Positions 36,619-45,594 of a stretch of 64,000 nt of DNA are shown one piece after another. The stretch comes from Chitinophaga oryziterrae. GTDB taxonomy: Bacteria > Bacteroidota > Bacteroidia > Chitinophagales > Chitinophagaceae. Made by a program: the position numbers and the translations under genes. The stretch is taken from positions 1,772,207 through 1,836,206 of the forward strand of contig NZ_WRXO01000001.1 in assembly GCF_009758125.1 (NCBI RefSeq), read 5' to 3'. The notes below the pieces were generated by a model that saw only the letters and a list, made by a program, of their open reading frames with translations, searched no databases and was not told the DNA's origin. The stretch's first letter is position 1; the number at the start of each line of letters is the position of its first letter.

Positions 36619-37323
36619 ATGATGACAAACAAAAAATTAGCAAGGATAGCAGGACTACTTTATCTGATCGTTATTGGCACCGGTCTTTTCGCCGAAGTAT
36701 TCGTTCGTCAGGCATTAAGGGTATCTGGCGATGCTATAGCAACTGCTCACAACATTCAGACATCTGAAATGTTGTATCGTTTGGGTTTTGTTGCCGACCT
36801 TACTAATTTCATTATCGGTCTTCCGTGTATACTTATTTTTTATATTCTGTTTAAGCAGGTTAATAAACATCTTGCCACACTTGCTATCTTTTTTGTAATT
36901 ATACAAACAGCAATTATAGCAGTTAACTTACTGAATCAGGCTTCTCCTTTGCTTTTTTTAGGAGGAGGACAATACCTGAAATCATTTCAACCTGATCAAT
37001 TGGCAATGTTGTCAAATCATGCGCTTGACCTTCAGGCGGAAGGTTATGCTATAGGGTTAGTATTCTTTGGATTTTATTGTTTAATAATTGGCTATCTTAT
37101 TATTGAGTCTACATTTTTACCCCGGATATTAGGAGTACTCTATGGTCTCGCCGGTTTATGTTATATAATTAACAGCTATGCCATGTTTCTTTCACCAAAT
37201 TTTGCAAGCGCACTTTTTCCTTACATTATGATTCCTTCTTTTGTCGGAGAATTTTCAGTTAGCTTATGGCTTCTGATTATGGGCGTGAAAGAGAATAAAT
37301 CGTCTGAAAAAGATATACAATAG
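36619..37323 (+). CDS. DUF4386 family integral membrane protein
   Basis: 234 residues. After the start ARIAGLLYLIVIGTGLFAEV (first membrane helix) there are about six hydrophobic helices (NFIIGLPCILIFYILF, TLAIFFVIIQTAIIAVNLL, IGLVFFGFYCLIIGYLII, ILGVLYGLAGLCYIINSYAM, PSFVGEFSVSLWLLIMG). The arrangement is that of DUF4386, a family of inner-membrane proteins without known function. Two adjacent ATGs could serve as the start. Confidence 0.9.
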   Translation: MMTNKKLARIAGLLYLIVIGTGLFAEVFVRQALRVSGDAIATAHNIQTSEMLYRLGFVADLTNFIIGLPCILIFYILFKQVNKHLATLAIFFVIIQTAIIAVNLLNQASPLLFLGGGQYLKSFQPDQLAMLSNHALDLQAEGYAIGLVFFGFYCLIIGYLIIESTFLPRILGVLYGLAGLCYIINSYAMFLSPNFASALFPYIMIPSFVGEFSVSLWLLIMGVKENKSSEKDIQ

Positions 37324-37447
37324 TTCAACAAAAGTAAACTATCTCCGAATAGAAGACTAAACAGGACCTGGCGCAAAAGATGGCGCCCTATGAAACAAGG
37401 TACTGATAATATTTATCTTATACCATTAACGTAAATAAATCATCATC

Positions 37448-37891
37448 GTGATAAACATTTTCAGACCCGATTACGACCGTTGGGAAGGGGTTCCCAGAAT
37501 TAAGATTTACCTTTTAAGATCATTATATGTACTGATGGCTCTTTTTCTGGGAAAGGATGTCTGGACCTTTATTTTTACGCACAAAGGGGCATGGGATCCT
37601 GCTGAAGCTATGAACTTCGCCGTTTGGGCATCTTATTCTGTTTTGGCATTATTAGGCATCTTGTATCCGCTCAGGATGCTTCCTATTGTGATGCTGGAAA
37701 TACTTTATAAAACCATATGGTTAATACTGGTTGCTTATCCATTGTGGATGTCAAACCAGCTGGCCGGTTCACCGGCAGAAGGGATGGCGTTCGTATTTGC
37801 ATTAGTGCCTCTGCCGATTATCGCGATGCCTTGGAAGCATGCTTTCAGAAAATATGTCCTTGTGACTAAAGATGATAAAAAACGGAAGTGA
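37448..37891 (+). CDS. Small integral membrane protein of unknown function
   Basis: 147 residues from a GTG start (or ATG-less frame beginning INIFRPDYDRWEGVPRIKIY). There are four hydrophobic segments (LYVLMALFLGKDVWTFIF, NFAVWASYSVLALLGILYPL, VMLEILYKTIWLILVAYPLW, GMAFVFALVPLPIIAMPW) and a charged C-terminus. No family was recognised. It follows the DUF4386 gene by 124 bases in the same direction. Confidence 0.78.
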   Translation: MINIFRPDYDRWEGVPRIKIYLLRSLYVLMALFLGKDVWTFIFTHKGAWDPAEAMNFAVWASYSVLALLGILYPLRMLPIVMLEILYKTIWLILVAYPLWMSNQLAGSPAEGMAFVFALVPLPIIAMPWKHAFRKYVLVTKDDKKRK

Positions 37892-38023
37892 GTCAAAATA
37901 TTCGGACATGATAAAGTATAGCCTTAAAAGGTGTCGGTTGATGGATAGATCTTCTTTTTATTCAGAGTACAAATAGAAGTGAATCTTCATTTGCTTGTAA
38001 TTAGTGTCTCGTCCGGAGAGTGT

Positions 38024-38158
38024 CCGGGGAGTCTCTATATGTAGAACATACTTTGAACATACGTTGGATATAGGTTGAACATTCTTTGGTCGGTTCGGAA
38101 ATGACCAAAGAATGTTCAACCTATATCCAACCCATGTTCTACATATAGAGACTTCCCG
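38024..38158. repeat. Long nested inverted repeat (cruciform-like element)
   Basis: The inner arms 38063-38091 and 38103-38131 are perfect 29-base reverse complements around an 11-base loop. The outer arms 38030-38049 and 38134-38153 are perfect over 20 bases, with a few further paired bases outside. A 13-base unpaired stretch on the left (ACTTTGAACATAC) against 2 bases on the right looks like a small tandem duplication of GAACATAC. There is no T-run. It lies in a 480-base gene-free stretch (37892-38371) that shows no other feature. Confidence 0.9.
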
Positions 38159-38371
38159 ATGTCCTATACTACTTGAACTAAAAATTCTGTTAAATGTTGG
38201 GTCTGTGTAGATAATTTACACAGATTGGTCTTAATTTCGTTACACGAACTGAAGGAAGGAAAGGGCTCTTACCAGTTGTTGAAAAACACCTCCACTTTGT
38301 CTCAATTAGCTACAGTTAACTCTGATTTAACCCGCGTAGCATAATTACTCAAAATTTAAAAACAAAAAATA

Positions 38372-38491
38372 ATGGGAATACAATTAAAAGGACCATTCGG
38401 TGGCTTTTCAGGCAAAACCGGTCTCCTGATTGGGACAATTATAAAAGGTAGAAGCATTATGGGGGGCCGAACCCCATGCACCTGTTCTTGA
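38372..38491 (+). pseudogene. N-terminal stub of a DUF6266-like gene
   Basis: 39 codons: MGIQLKGPFGGFSGKTGLLI then GTIIKGRSIMGG and a quick stop. The LxGPFGGFSGKTG start is typical of the N-terminus of DUF6266 proteins common in Bacteroidota, which are about 200 residues long. The remainder is absent, so this is a truncated copy or deletion scar. Confidence 0.65.
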
Positions 38492-38511
38492 TTTGCATAA
38501 AAAACTAAGCG

Positions 38512-38859
38512 ATGAATTATATTCGTCACATGCGGAATTTTTACAGCCTCGTAGAAAAGGATAAGCGTCTGAAACCCTGGCACATTACATTGTACATCGC
38601 ACTGTTCAACACCTGGGATAAGTACCATTTTCCGCCACTATTCGAAATCTCACGTGACCCGTTAATGAATGGCAGTCATATAGGCAACAAGAATACGTTT
38701 GCCAAAACGCTTAAACAACTGCATGAATATGGTTACATCATTTATCAGCCGGAATTACGCAAAGGGTATTACCCGACAGTAATACTTTTCGGGTTAAATG
38801 ATCATGAGATTCTAGAAAATCAGTTGAATCTTTCTCCTGAGAGTAGCATCTGTCCCTGA
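38512..38859 (+). CDS. Small winged-helix-like accessory protein
   Basis: 115 residues. MNYIRHMRNFYSLVEKDKRL, HITLYIALFNTWDKYHFPPL and the NKNTFAKTLKQLHEYGYIIY segment match a family of small proteins repeated in Chitinophaga-like genomes, often near mobile genes, whose N-terminal half looks like a helix-turn-helix replication or regulator domain. No known function. It follows the DUF6266 stub after 20 bases, as in other copies of this gene pair. Confidence 0.75.
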   Translation: MNYIRHMRNFYSLVEKDKRLKPWHITLYIALFNTWDKYHFPPLFEISRDPLMNGSHIGNKNTFAKTLKQLHEYGYIIYQPELRKGYYPTVILFGLNDHEILENQLNLSPESSICP

Positions 38860-39014
38860 TACAATTGCCAACAGTAGAGGAGTCTCTGTTTTTTAAGAAT
38901 GATTATTTTAGTATCTAACGGTTAAATAGATAAAATAACTAATGTGATCATCCTCAGCTAATTACGACAAATAATCATAATTATTTGTAGCTTCGCCATT
39001 CAAATTTCCCCACT

Positions 39015-40586
39015 ATGAAGTGTTTTTTCGTACCTATTTTACTGTTACTGAGCCTATTCTCGAGTGCACAGTTAAAAACAATCTCTCAGAGCCCTGTATT
39101 TGCTGAGGATGAATCCGTTGGAATTCAGCGTGTATTACTCATGAAGAACGGTAATACGTTTTATCTGAGTCTGACCAAAAAAAACCTGACAGTCAGGGTA
39201 TTTAGTGATAAATACAAAGCTAAAGCGACTAAACAGCTGCATCCGGAATTAGGCAAGGGGAGCAGTTTTAAAGTCAAAGGGTTGTTTGACATTAATGGTG
39301 AAGTGGTGGTTCTGGTCAGTGCTGTTGAGAACCATCAGGTAGTGCTGCAACGACTGATCATTGATGGTGTTACAGGAGCATTAAAGAGTGTAGATAAAAT
39401 CGGGGAGCTGGAAAAGGTGTCTTACTTTAAGCTCGGTGGTGTTGCCTTTGCAAATATACCGGAACCGGATTTTTTCTCAGAAGCATTGCCGGAAGGGAAT
39501 GGTTATGCGGTAGTAGCAATGAACAGCTTCGTCTCTGACAGGAACAAGCGTATTGTCGTTTCAATATTTGATACTGATAACAAGGAGATTAGCCATGCAT
39601 ATTATAAGTCGCCAGAAGAGAAATATAAATACATGGAATATCAGGGTATGATGGCTTTGGATAAAAACAAACTGAGCGTGCTGGCATATGGGTATAATAC
39701 CAAATCGTCCGGAGGAAAGGAATGTCAGTTGTTACTGGCTACTTTAACAAAAGGAGATACTTTACTGGAAACAGAAAGTCTGGGTACCTCAAAAAAACCT
39801 TCAGAAGTAGCTGTTGCCAGATACAACCCGGTTTCTAAGAAGATGATGTTGCTTGAGTTAGAGGATAGAACGGCATCCGTGTCGATTGTAGATCCTTTCA
39901 AAAAATCTGTATCAGGAAAAATTGATATAGGGTCAAATGGCAAAAGCAGATCAGATATGCCACAGAATTTATTTACGAATGAAGATGGCAGTTTTTCAAT
40001 TGTATATGAGAAATTGTCAGTCAGTTCTAACGTCCCCCACATCCCCGGTCTGTCAACGGACCTTGGACATACTTATGGTTACTATACTTCAATTGAAATG
40101 GAGGACTATACTGTTACAGTGATTGCCGCGGATGGGCAGGAAGAGTTACAGCATTATGTAATACCAAGAAATCATGTCAGGAAGAATATGATGAGAAGTT
40201 TAGCCTTCAATAATGCTTATACAAATTTTGAGAACGCGGTGGATCAACCTTCACCAATGGAATCATTTAACTACCTGAGTGCCGGTGGAAATAACTACCT
40301 CCTCCTGAACGACGATGCTGATAATATCGAAAGAATACAGGCAGGAAAAAATCCACGTAAAGTAAAGTCACTGGATGACTGTGATGCGTTTTATTATACC
40401 CTCAAAGGTGAAAAGGATACACCTCCCAGCGACTTTCTCTTTGGTAAACCAACTGAAAAGAGAAATTACAATAAAGCGCTATTTAAAGCATGTGATTACA
40501 ATGCTGACAAAAAAGTATACGTGGTAGTAAAGCAGCAACAGAATGGGAATGATGGTGGCTGGAAATTAGTGTGGATGAAACCATAA
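39015..40586 (+). CDS. Secreted protein of unknown function
   Basis: 523 residues with a signal peptide (MKCFFVPILLLLSLFSSAQ). The body is regular beta-rich sequence with recurrent VVLVSAVENHQVVLQRLIID-like strands and may be a beta-propeller. No catalytic motif or sorting domain was recognised, and no partner gene is adjacent. It is probably periplasmic. Confidence 0.85.
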   Translation: MKCFFVPILLLLSLFSSAQLKTISQSPVFAEDESVGIQRVLLMKNGNTFYLSLTKKNLTVRVFSDKYKAKATKQLHPELGKGSSFKVKGLFDINGEVVVLVSAVENHQVVLQRLIIDGVTGALKSVDKIGELEKVSYFKLGGVAFANIPEPDFFSEALPEGNGYAVVAMNSFVSDRNKRIVVSIFDTDNKEISHAYYKSPEEKYKYMEYQGMMALDKNKLSVLAYGYNTKSSGGKECQLLLATLTKGDTLLETESLGTSKKPSEVAVARYNPVSKKMMLLELEDRTASVSIVDPFKKSVSGKIDIGSNGKSRSDMPQNLFTNEDGSFSIVYEKLSVSSNVPHIPGLSTDLGHTYGYYTSIEMEDYTVTVIAADGQEELQHYVIPRNHVRKNMMRSLAFNNAYTNFENAVDQPSPMESFNYLSAGGNNYLLLNDDADNIERIQAGKNPRKVKSLDDCDAFYYTLKGEKDTPPSDFLFGKPTEKRNYNKALFKACDYNADKKVYVVVKQQQNGNDGGWKLVWMKP

Positions 40587-40838
40587 CCTGAATGCTATTG
40601 CTGCCGGAATAAAGGATCAGGATAACTCCTGCCTCCAGGTTTGAATTTGGAAAATAATGGATTAATATTCGCAAACAGCAAAACATACTTTACGGGCATC
40701 TTTAAAAGTGACCTGATTCCTGAAATTCATTTCATGACTGCCGTATTATTGCTGCATAAGGAATTAATTTCGTGTTTAAACCTATAATTGTGATTACCCA
40801 AAATCTGTTTCCCCATTATTAATCTTTAAATAAAATCT

Positions 40839-41939
40839 ATGAGAACTAAATCCATGTATGTAGCTGCATGCTGTATTGCTATGCCCCTACTGTTTGCCGC
40901 ATGCTCCAAACAGATGAAAAACGATCCACTATCCCTTAAAAGTGGCATTGCCGCAGCAGCTCCCAATCCTGACGGGGCGATCTTGCACAAGTTCCTGAGG
41001 GAAAACGGTCCTGCATTTGAAACATTTACCATCAGCACACAGGACCAGAGTGTGATTAGAACGAGATCCGGTAGCACTTATACGATCTCAAAGAACTCTC
41101 TGACAAAACCTGATGGCAGCCCTGTATCTGGTAGCGTACAGATTTCTATTAAGGAAATCAGTACCCCTGCCAACATGATTTTTGCTGACAGACAAACCGG
41201 GACTAACAAAGGAGAGGCCCTGGTATCTTACGGGGAATTCTTTGTCCGTGCCCAACAAGGTACCACCACATTGAAGCTAAGAGCAGACAGCGCCATAAAA
41301 GTACAGGTTCCTGCCAAGGTAGACATCAAACAAATTCCAATGTGGGACGGCGATACCACCGTAACCGTTTCGACTTCCGGGTATGACTACATCAATCAGT
41401 TTATAACCGTTACTACCCAGGTGAGTGCCAATAAAGGAATAGACTGGCAGCAGGTGACTACTCCCGGTTCCGCATATGCCTTATTTGACGGTACTACCAG
41501 TACGCTCAATTTCCGCCTCGATAGCCTGATTAAATGGAGGAACTGCGATGCCCTGGCCAGCAGTTCGAGTTCTAAAACAACCGTACTGGCTTATTTTACG
41601 ACCAATTACAATCCTGCAACCGGGACCAGCTATAGCGGGGAAGAGCCTTCTATGCTGTATTTCAAACCTACAGGTCAGAATACGATCATTAAGTTCTACA
41701 ATACTATCTTTACACCTCCGGCAGGTTTTGAAGGATTCCTCAGCTATCAGAATACCATCCCTGTTGGCCAGTCGGGTACCTTCCTGGCAATTTCCTCCAT
41801 CGGCGGTGTATTCTATGCCGAGAAGAAAGCTGTAACAATAGCAGCCCCCGTAGGCAGCTTAAATTATACCACCGTTAGCTTTAATCCTGTTCCTGTTTCA
41901 GCGACTGCATTGGTAGCGCTGATTAACAGTATGAATTGA
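40839..41939 (+). CDS. Lipoprotein of unknown function
   Basis: 366 residues. The signal MRTKSMYVAACCIAMPLLFA ends in AC at a lipobox, so it is membrane-anchored. The mature part starts with a disordered stretch and continues with beta-rich segments (SGSTYTISKNSLTKPDGSPV, SVQISIKEISTPANMIFADR) resembling adhesion-like or surface beta-sandwich domains. It lies upstream of a SusC/SusD pair but ends in its own terminator. Confidence 0.85.
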   Translation: MRTKSMYVAACCIAMPLLFAACSKQMKNDPLSLKSGIAAAAPNPDGAILHKFLRENGPAFETFTISTQDQSVIRTRSGSTYTISKNSLTKPDGSPVSGSVQISIKEISTPANMIFADRQTGTNKGEALVSYGEFFVRAQQGTTTLKLRADSAIKVQVPAKVDIKQIPMWDGDTTVTVSTSGYDYINQFITVTTQVSANKGIDWQQVTTPGSAYALFDGTTSTLNFRLDSLIKWRNCDALASSSSSKTTVLAYFTTNYNPATGTSYSGEEPSMLYFKPTGQNTIIKFYNTIFTPPAGFEGFLSYQNTIPVGQSGTFLAISSIGGVFYAEKKAVTIAAPVGSLNYTTVSFNPVPVSATALVALINSMN

Positions 41940-41957
41940 CCATAGCTTTATAAAAAG

Positions 41958-41996
41958 ACAGGGCTAAGGATACTACAGTATTCTTAGCCCTGTTCA
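41958..41996 (+). terminator. Terminator after the lipoprotein gene
   Basis: ACAGGGCTAAGGA (41958-41970) pairs with TTCTTAGCCCTGT (41981-41993), with one mismatch, directly behind the lipoprotein stop. Confidence 0.75.
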
Positions 41997-42049
41997 TACC
42001 AACACTCGCCGATAAAATCCTCCCATTAATGGATTTTTCAACTTAACAC

Positions 42050-42081
42050 TTTGTTAATTCTAAAAACTTTATCTAAGTTTA
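42050..42081 (+). promoter_or_regulatory. Candidate promoter of the SusC/SusD operon
   Basis: TTTG (42050-42053) and TAAGTTTA (42074-42081) are spaced by 20 bases, close to the Bacteroidota consensus; the last base of the -7 box differs. The 215 bases between it and the SusC start hold no other recognisable feature apart from AT-rich leader sequence. Confidence 0.4.
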
Positions 42082-42295
42082 ACCTCAGAATCCTGCCAAT
42101 TAATCTTACCTGTAATTTTAGCACACAACAACGGTTTTTTGCAAGTGAACATGCAACCAATAAGCTTATGATATAACATCTAAGAGAAACGTAACTTTCT
42201 TCCAATTACCCATGTAATTTATTTAGTGAACTGAAATCAAGATCTGGTCAATAAGGCCGGGGGGATAACTATTGCCTTAAACACAAACAAACAAA

Positions 42296-45200
42296 ATGCA
42301 AAGATCGTTAATTGTATGTACGGTCCTGGCACTGCTATGCACCTATGCCGCCATAGCCCAGGAAAAGAGATCCATTTCGGGAACTGTTCAGGATGAAAAA
42401 GGAATGCCATTAATTGGCGTAAATGTTCAGGAGAAAGGCAGCACGAACGGTGCTACCACAGACGCTGCCGGTAAGTTTCATTTACAGGCAAAATCAAATG
42501 CGATACTGATTTTTTCTTACATCGGATTCCTGAAGCAGGAACAACCTGCTTCAGACAATATTACTGTTAAACTCGCGGCGGACAGTAAAGGATTAAATGA
42601 AGTGGTCGTGACCGCAATGGGTATTAAAAAAGAAGTGCGTGCATTGGGTTATGCTGTCAGCACTATCAGTGCAAAGGAACTTACCCAGACAGGCAGTTCG
42701 AATTTCGCATCCGCTTTATATGGTAAAGCTGCTGGTGTGAAAATTGTGTCTGCTCCGGGTGGTGCTTCCAGCGCGGTTTCTGTACAGGTGAGAGGTGTGT
42801 CTTCTGTGGGATTGAGCACACAACCTTTATACGTCGTAGACGGTGTGCCCATCAGGAATTACAGTGATCTCACCTCCGGCTCTTTTGGTACTACTAATTC
42901 AAGGATTGATGGTAACGGTGCTTTAGACATTAACCCGGAAGATATTGAAACACTCACTATATTAAAAGGCGCGAGCGCCAGTGCGCTCTATGGCTCAGAA
43001 GCTACGAACGGGGTGGTGGTGATCACTACAAAGAAAGGTGTGAAAGGAAAAGGATTGGGCGTTGAATTGAATTATATCATCAGCCGGGAGAAACTGGCTT
43101 CCAGTCCGGATTATCAAAATGAATACGGCCCTGGTTATGATGCACAGACAAACATTACCAACGGTATCGCAGACGCAACGGGATGGATAACAGATGCAGA
43201 CGGTTCCAGACATCCTTACTACCGCGCCTACGACCAGTTCGGCCCTAAATTCGATAACAGTACAGTAAAGTACTGGGATGGTAGCAGCAGAACTTACGCT
43301 GCTCAAAAGAACAACTACAAGGACTTCTACGAAACCGGTTACAACTCTGCACTGAACGTTGCCGTATCCAATGCCGGCGATAAAGGAAGTTTCCGTTTCT
43401 CATATACCCGCACCGATTACAAAGGTATCATGCCGGGAACGAACCTGAATAAAAACAACTTCAACTTCAACGGTACACTAAAGTTAAGTAACAATGTCAG
43501 CGTAGACCTCGTATCTACCTACAACAATAACTTTACCCATAACCGTGCTTATGTCATGAATACTATCTTCGGCTCTTATGGCGGATTCTTCAGTCGTTTC
43601 GATGACATGAATACCTATAAGAATAAATATAAAACTTCCGATGGATATAAATATGTTGCTTACAATAACAGCAGTTATGATCAGGACGAAAAACTGGCCT
43701 ATAATATCCGCGCGACAAACGTGCTGGACTACTTATGGACTAACCTCACAAACAGTTACGATGAAAATCAGAACCGCTTCATCAACAGCGCTACTTTAAA
43801 TGTGGGTCTGCTGGATAACCTGAAATTCAGGGGTAGAGTGGGGAGCGATTATACCGGCTGGAATGCTACCGATAAAGAATATAACTCACAACCCGCCTCT
43901 CTGGGTTACACCGGTGCATATGGTGTGGAATCAAGAGCGAACAACGTGACCTACGGCGATGCATTGTTAGTGTACAGCCCTAAAATAACGAAAGACTTAG
44001 GTCTTTCTGCGACAGGTGGTTTTACCGCACGCAGACAAAAATATACCTACAATAAAATATCTACAGTGGATGGTCTTGTATCAGAGAACTGGTTCTCACT
44101 GGCCAACTCCGCCAGCGCATTGTCCGCTTCTTCTGCCCGCGCAGAACAACTGGATGTAGCCGGCTTTGGTACCCTGGACCTCAACTATAAGAGCTTCTTA
44201 TACCTGGAAGGTACTGCCCGTTACGAATCTACTTCAACATTGCCATCCGGTGCTAACAGCTATTTCTACCCATCTTTCAATGCAGGTTTCATCCTGTCTG
44301 ATGTGGTGAAAATGCCGAAGTATGTAGACTATGCTAAACTAAGGGCTTCCTACGGTTTTGTAGGTAACCACCCCAACCTTTACCAGTCGAATGTAATGTA
44401 TACACAGTCTACCGTATCTTATAACGAATCCAACCTGTTGTATCAACAGTCAAACAGCAGTGATTTCGGAAATGAGAAACTAAAGTCTGAGAAGAAGCGT
44501 GAAATGGAGTTCGGCCTGGAAACAAGATTACTGCATAACAGGATCACAGTAGATTTCAGCTATTATAACAACAAGGTAATGGACCAGATCCTGACCCTCA
44601 GTACTGCAGCATCTACAGGATCAACTTCCAAACTGGTGAATGCAGGTGATATCTCCAACTATGGCTATGAAGCAGCTATCAGTGCCACACCGGTCACCGC
44701 TAAAAACTTCTCCTGGAATACCCGTTTCAATTTTGCCATCAACAGGAATAAACTGACGGCCCTCTCTTATAACGCTACCAGCTTAACCAGCGCTTCTTAT
44801 GATGGTGGTTACCTGATCGTTCGTTCTGAGGTTGGAGATGCTTTAGGTAATATCTATGTACACCCAAGAACAAAAGATGCAAATGGGAATGTCCTGGTGA
44901 ATGATAACGGTATTTATACCACTAATAAAAATGCCTACGAATACGCGGGTAACATTATGCCGAAAATAGTGGGTGGTTTCTCGAACACATTTACGTACAA
45001 AAGCTTTGCTTTGGATGTAACACTGGATTATCGCTTTGGTGGTAAACTGGTATCTATTCCTACCTATTACCAGATTGGCGCTGGTATGTATGAAAGTACC
45101 CTGCAATACAGAGATGCAGCACATGGTGGTATTGCCTACAACGTAGTGAGCGATGCAAATGCTGAATATACAGCTACTACCGGTGGCTCCCGTAACGACG

Positions 45201-45574
45201 GTGTGATACTCAAAGGAGTAACAAGCGCAGGTACTGCCAATACCAAAGTAATTACCGCGGCCATGTATTATGAGAATAATTTCGACTGGGAAACAAATGG
45301 TGATTACGCTGCGGCAGTATTCAATAACAGCTACATCAAAGTACGTGAAGTAGCACTCACTTATAACATGCCTAAAAGCATCGTTTCAAAACTGCATTTC
45401 CAGGGATTACAATTAGCGCTGATTGGACGTAACCTGTTCTACATCTATAAAACATTACCTCATGGTTTGGATCCTGAAGTAGCTGTTGGTTCTTCCTGGC
45501 TGAGTCAGGGGATAGATGGTGGTACTGCTGGTCCTGCCAGGAGTTTGGGTGCAAGCCTGCGGGCACGTTTTTAA
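42296..45574 (+). CDS. SusC-like TonB-linked outer-membrane protein
   Basis: 1092 residues. Signal peptide (to IAQ), CarboxypepD_reg-like domain (about 24-105, SISGTVQDEKGMPLIGVNVQ), the SusC hallmark NEVVVTAMGIKKE before the plug (about 110-250, GVSSVGLSTQPLYVVDGVPI and LKGASASALYGSEATNGVV), then a large barrel ending in LGASLRARF. It is the pore that imports an oligosaccharide or peptide captured by its SusD partner, driven by TonB. The SusD gene follows after 20 bases. No glycanase belongs to the pair, so the substrate is not set. Confidence 0.96.
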   Translation: MQRSLIVCTVLALLCTYAAIAQEKRSISGTVQDEKGMPLIGVNVQEKGSTNGATTDAAGKFHLQAKSNAILIFSYIGFLKQEQPASDNITVKLAADSKGLNEVVVTAMGIKKEVRALGYAVSTISAKELTQTGSSNFASALYGKAAGVKIVSAPGGASSAVSVQVRGVSSVGLSTQPLYVVDGVPIRNYSDLTSGSFGTTNSRIDGNGALDINPEDIETLTILKGASASALYGSEATNGVVVITTKKGVKGKGLGVELNYIISREKLASSPDYQNEYGPGYDAQTNITNGIADATGWITDADGSRHPYYRAYDQFGPKFDNSTVKYWDGSSRTYAAQKNNYKDFYETGYNSALNVAVSNAGDKGSFRFSYTRTDYKGIMPGTNLNKNNFNFNGTLKLSNNVSVDLVSTYNNNFTHNRAYVMNTIFGSYGGFFSRFDDMNTYKNKYKTSDGYKYVAYNNSSYDQDEKLAYNIRATNVLDYLWTNLTNSYDENQNRFINSATLNVGLLDNLKFRGRVGSDYTGWNATDKEYNSQPASLGYTGAYGVESRANNVTYGDALLVYSPKITKDLGLSATGGFTARRQKYTYNKISTVDGLVSENWFSLANSASALSASSARAEQLDVAGFGTLDLNYKSFLYLEGTARYESTSTLPSGANSYFYPSFNAGFILSDVVKMPKYVDYAKLRASYGFVGNHPNLYQSNVMYTQSTVSYNESNLLYQQSNSSDFGNEKLKSEKKREMEFGLETRLLHNRITVDFSYYNNKVMDQILTLSTAASTGSTSKLVNAGDISNYGYEAAISATPVTAKNFSWNTRFNFAINRNKLTALSYNATSLTSASYDGGYLIVRSEVGDALGNIYVHPRTKDANGNVLVNDNGIYTTNKNAYEYAGNIMPKIVGGFSNTFTYKSFALDVTLDYRFGGKLVSIPTYYQIGAGMYESTLQYRDAAHGGIAYNVVSDANAEYTATTGGSRNDGVILKGVTSAGTANTKVITAAMYYENNFDWETNGDYAAAVFNNSYIKVREVALTYNMPKSIVSKLHFQGLQLALIGRNLFYIYKTLPHGLDPEVAVGSSWLSQGIDGGTAGPARSLGASLRARF

Positions 45575-45594
45575 TCAACAACAAAACAAAAAAA

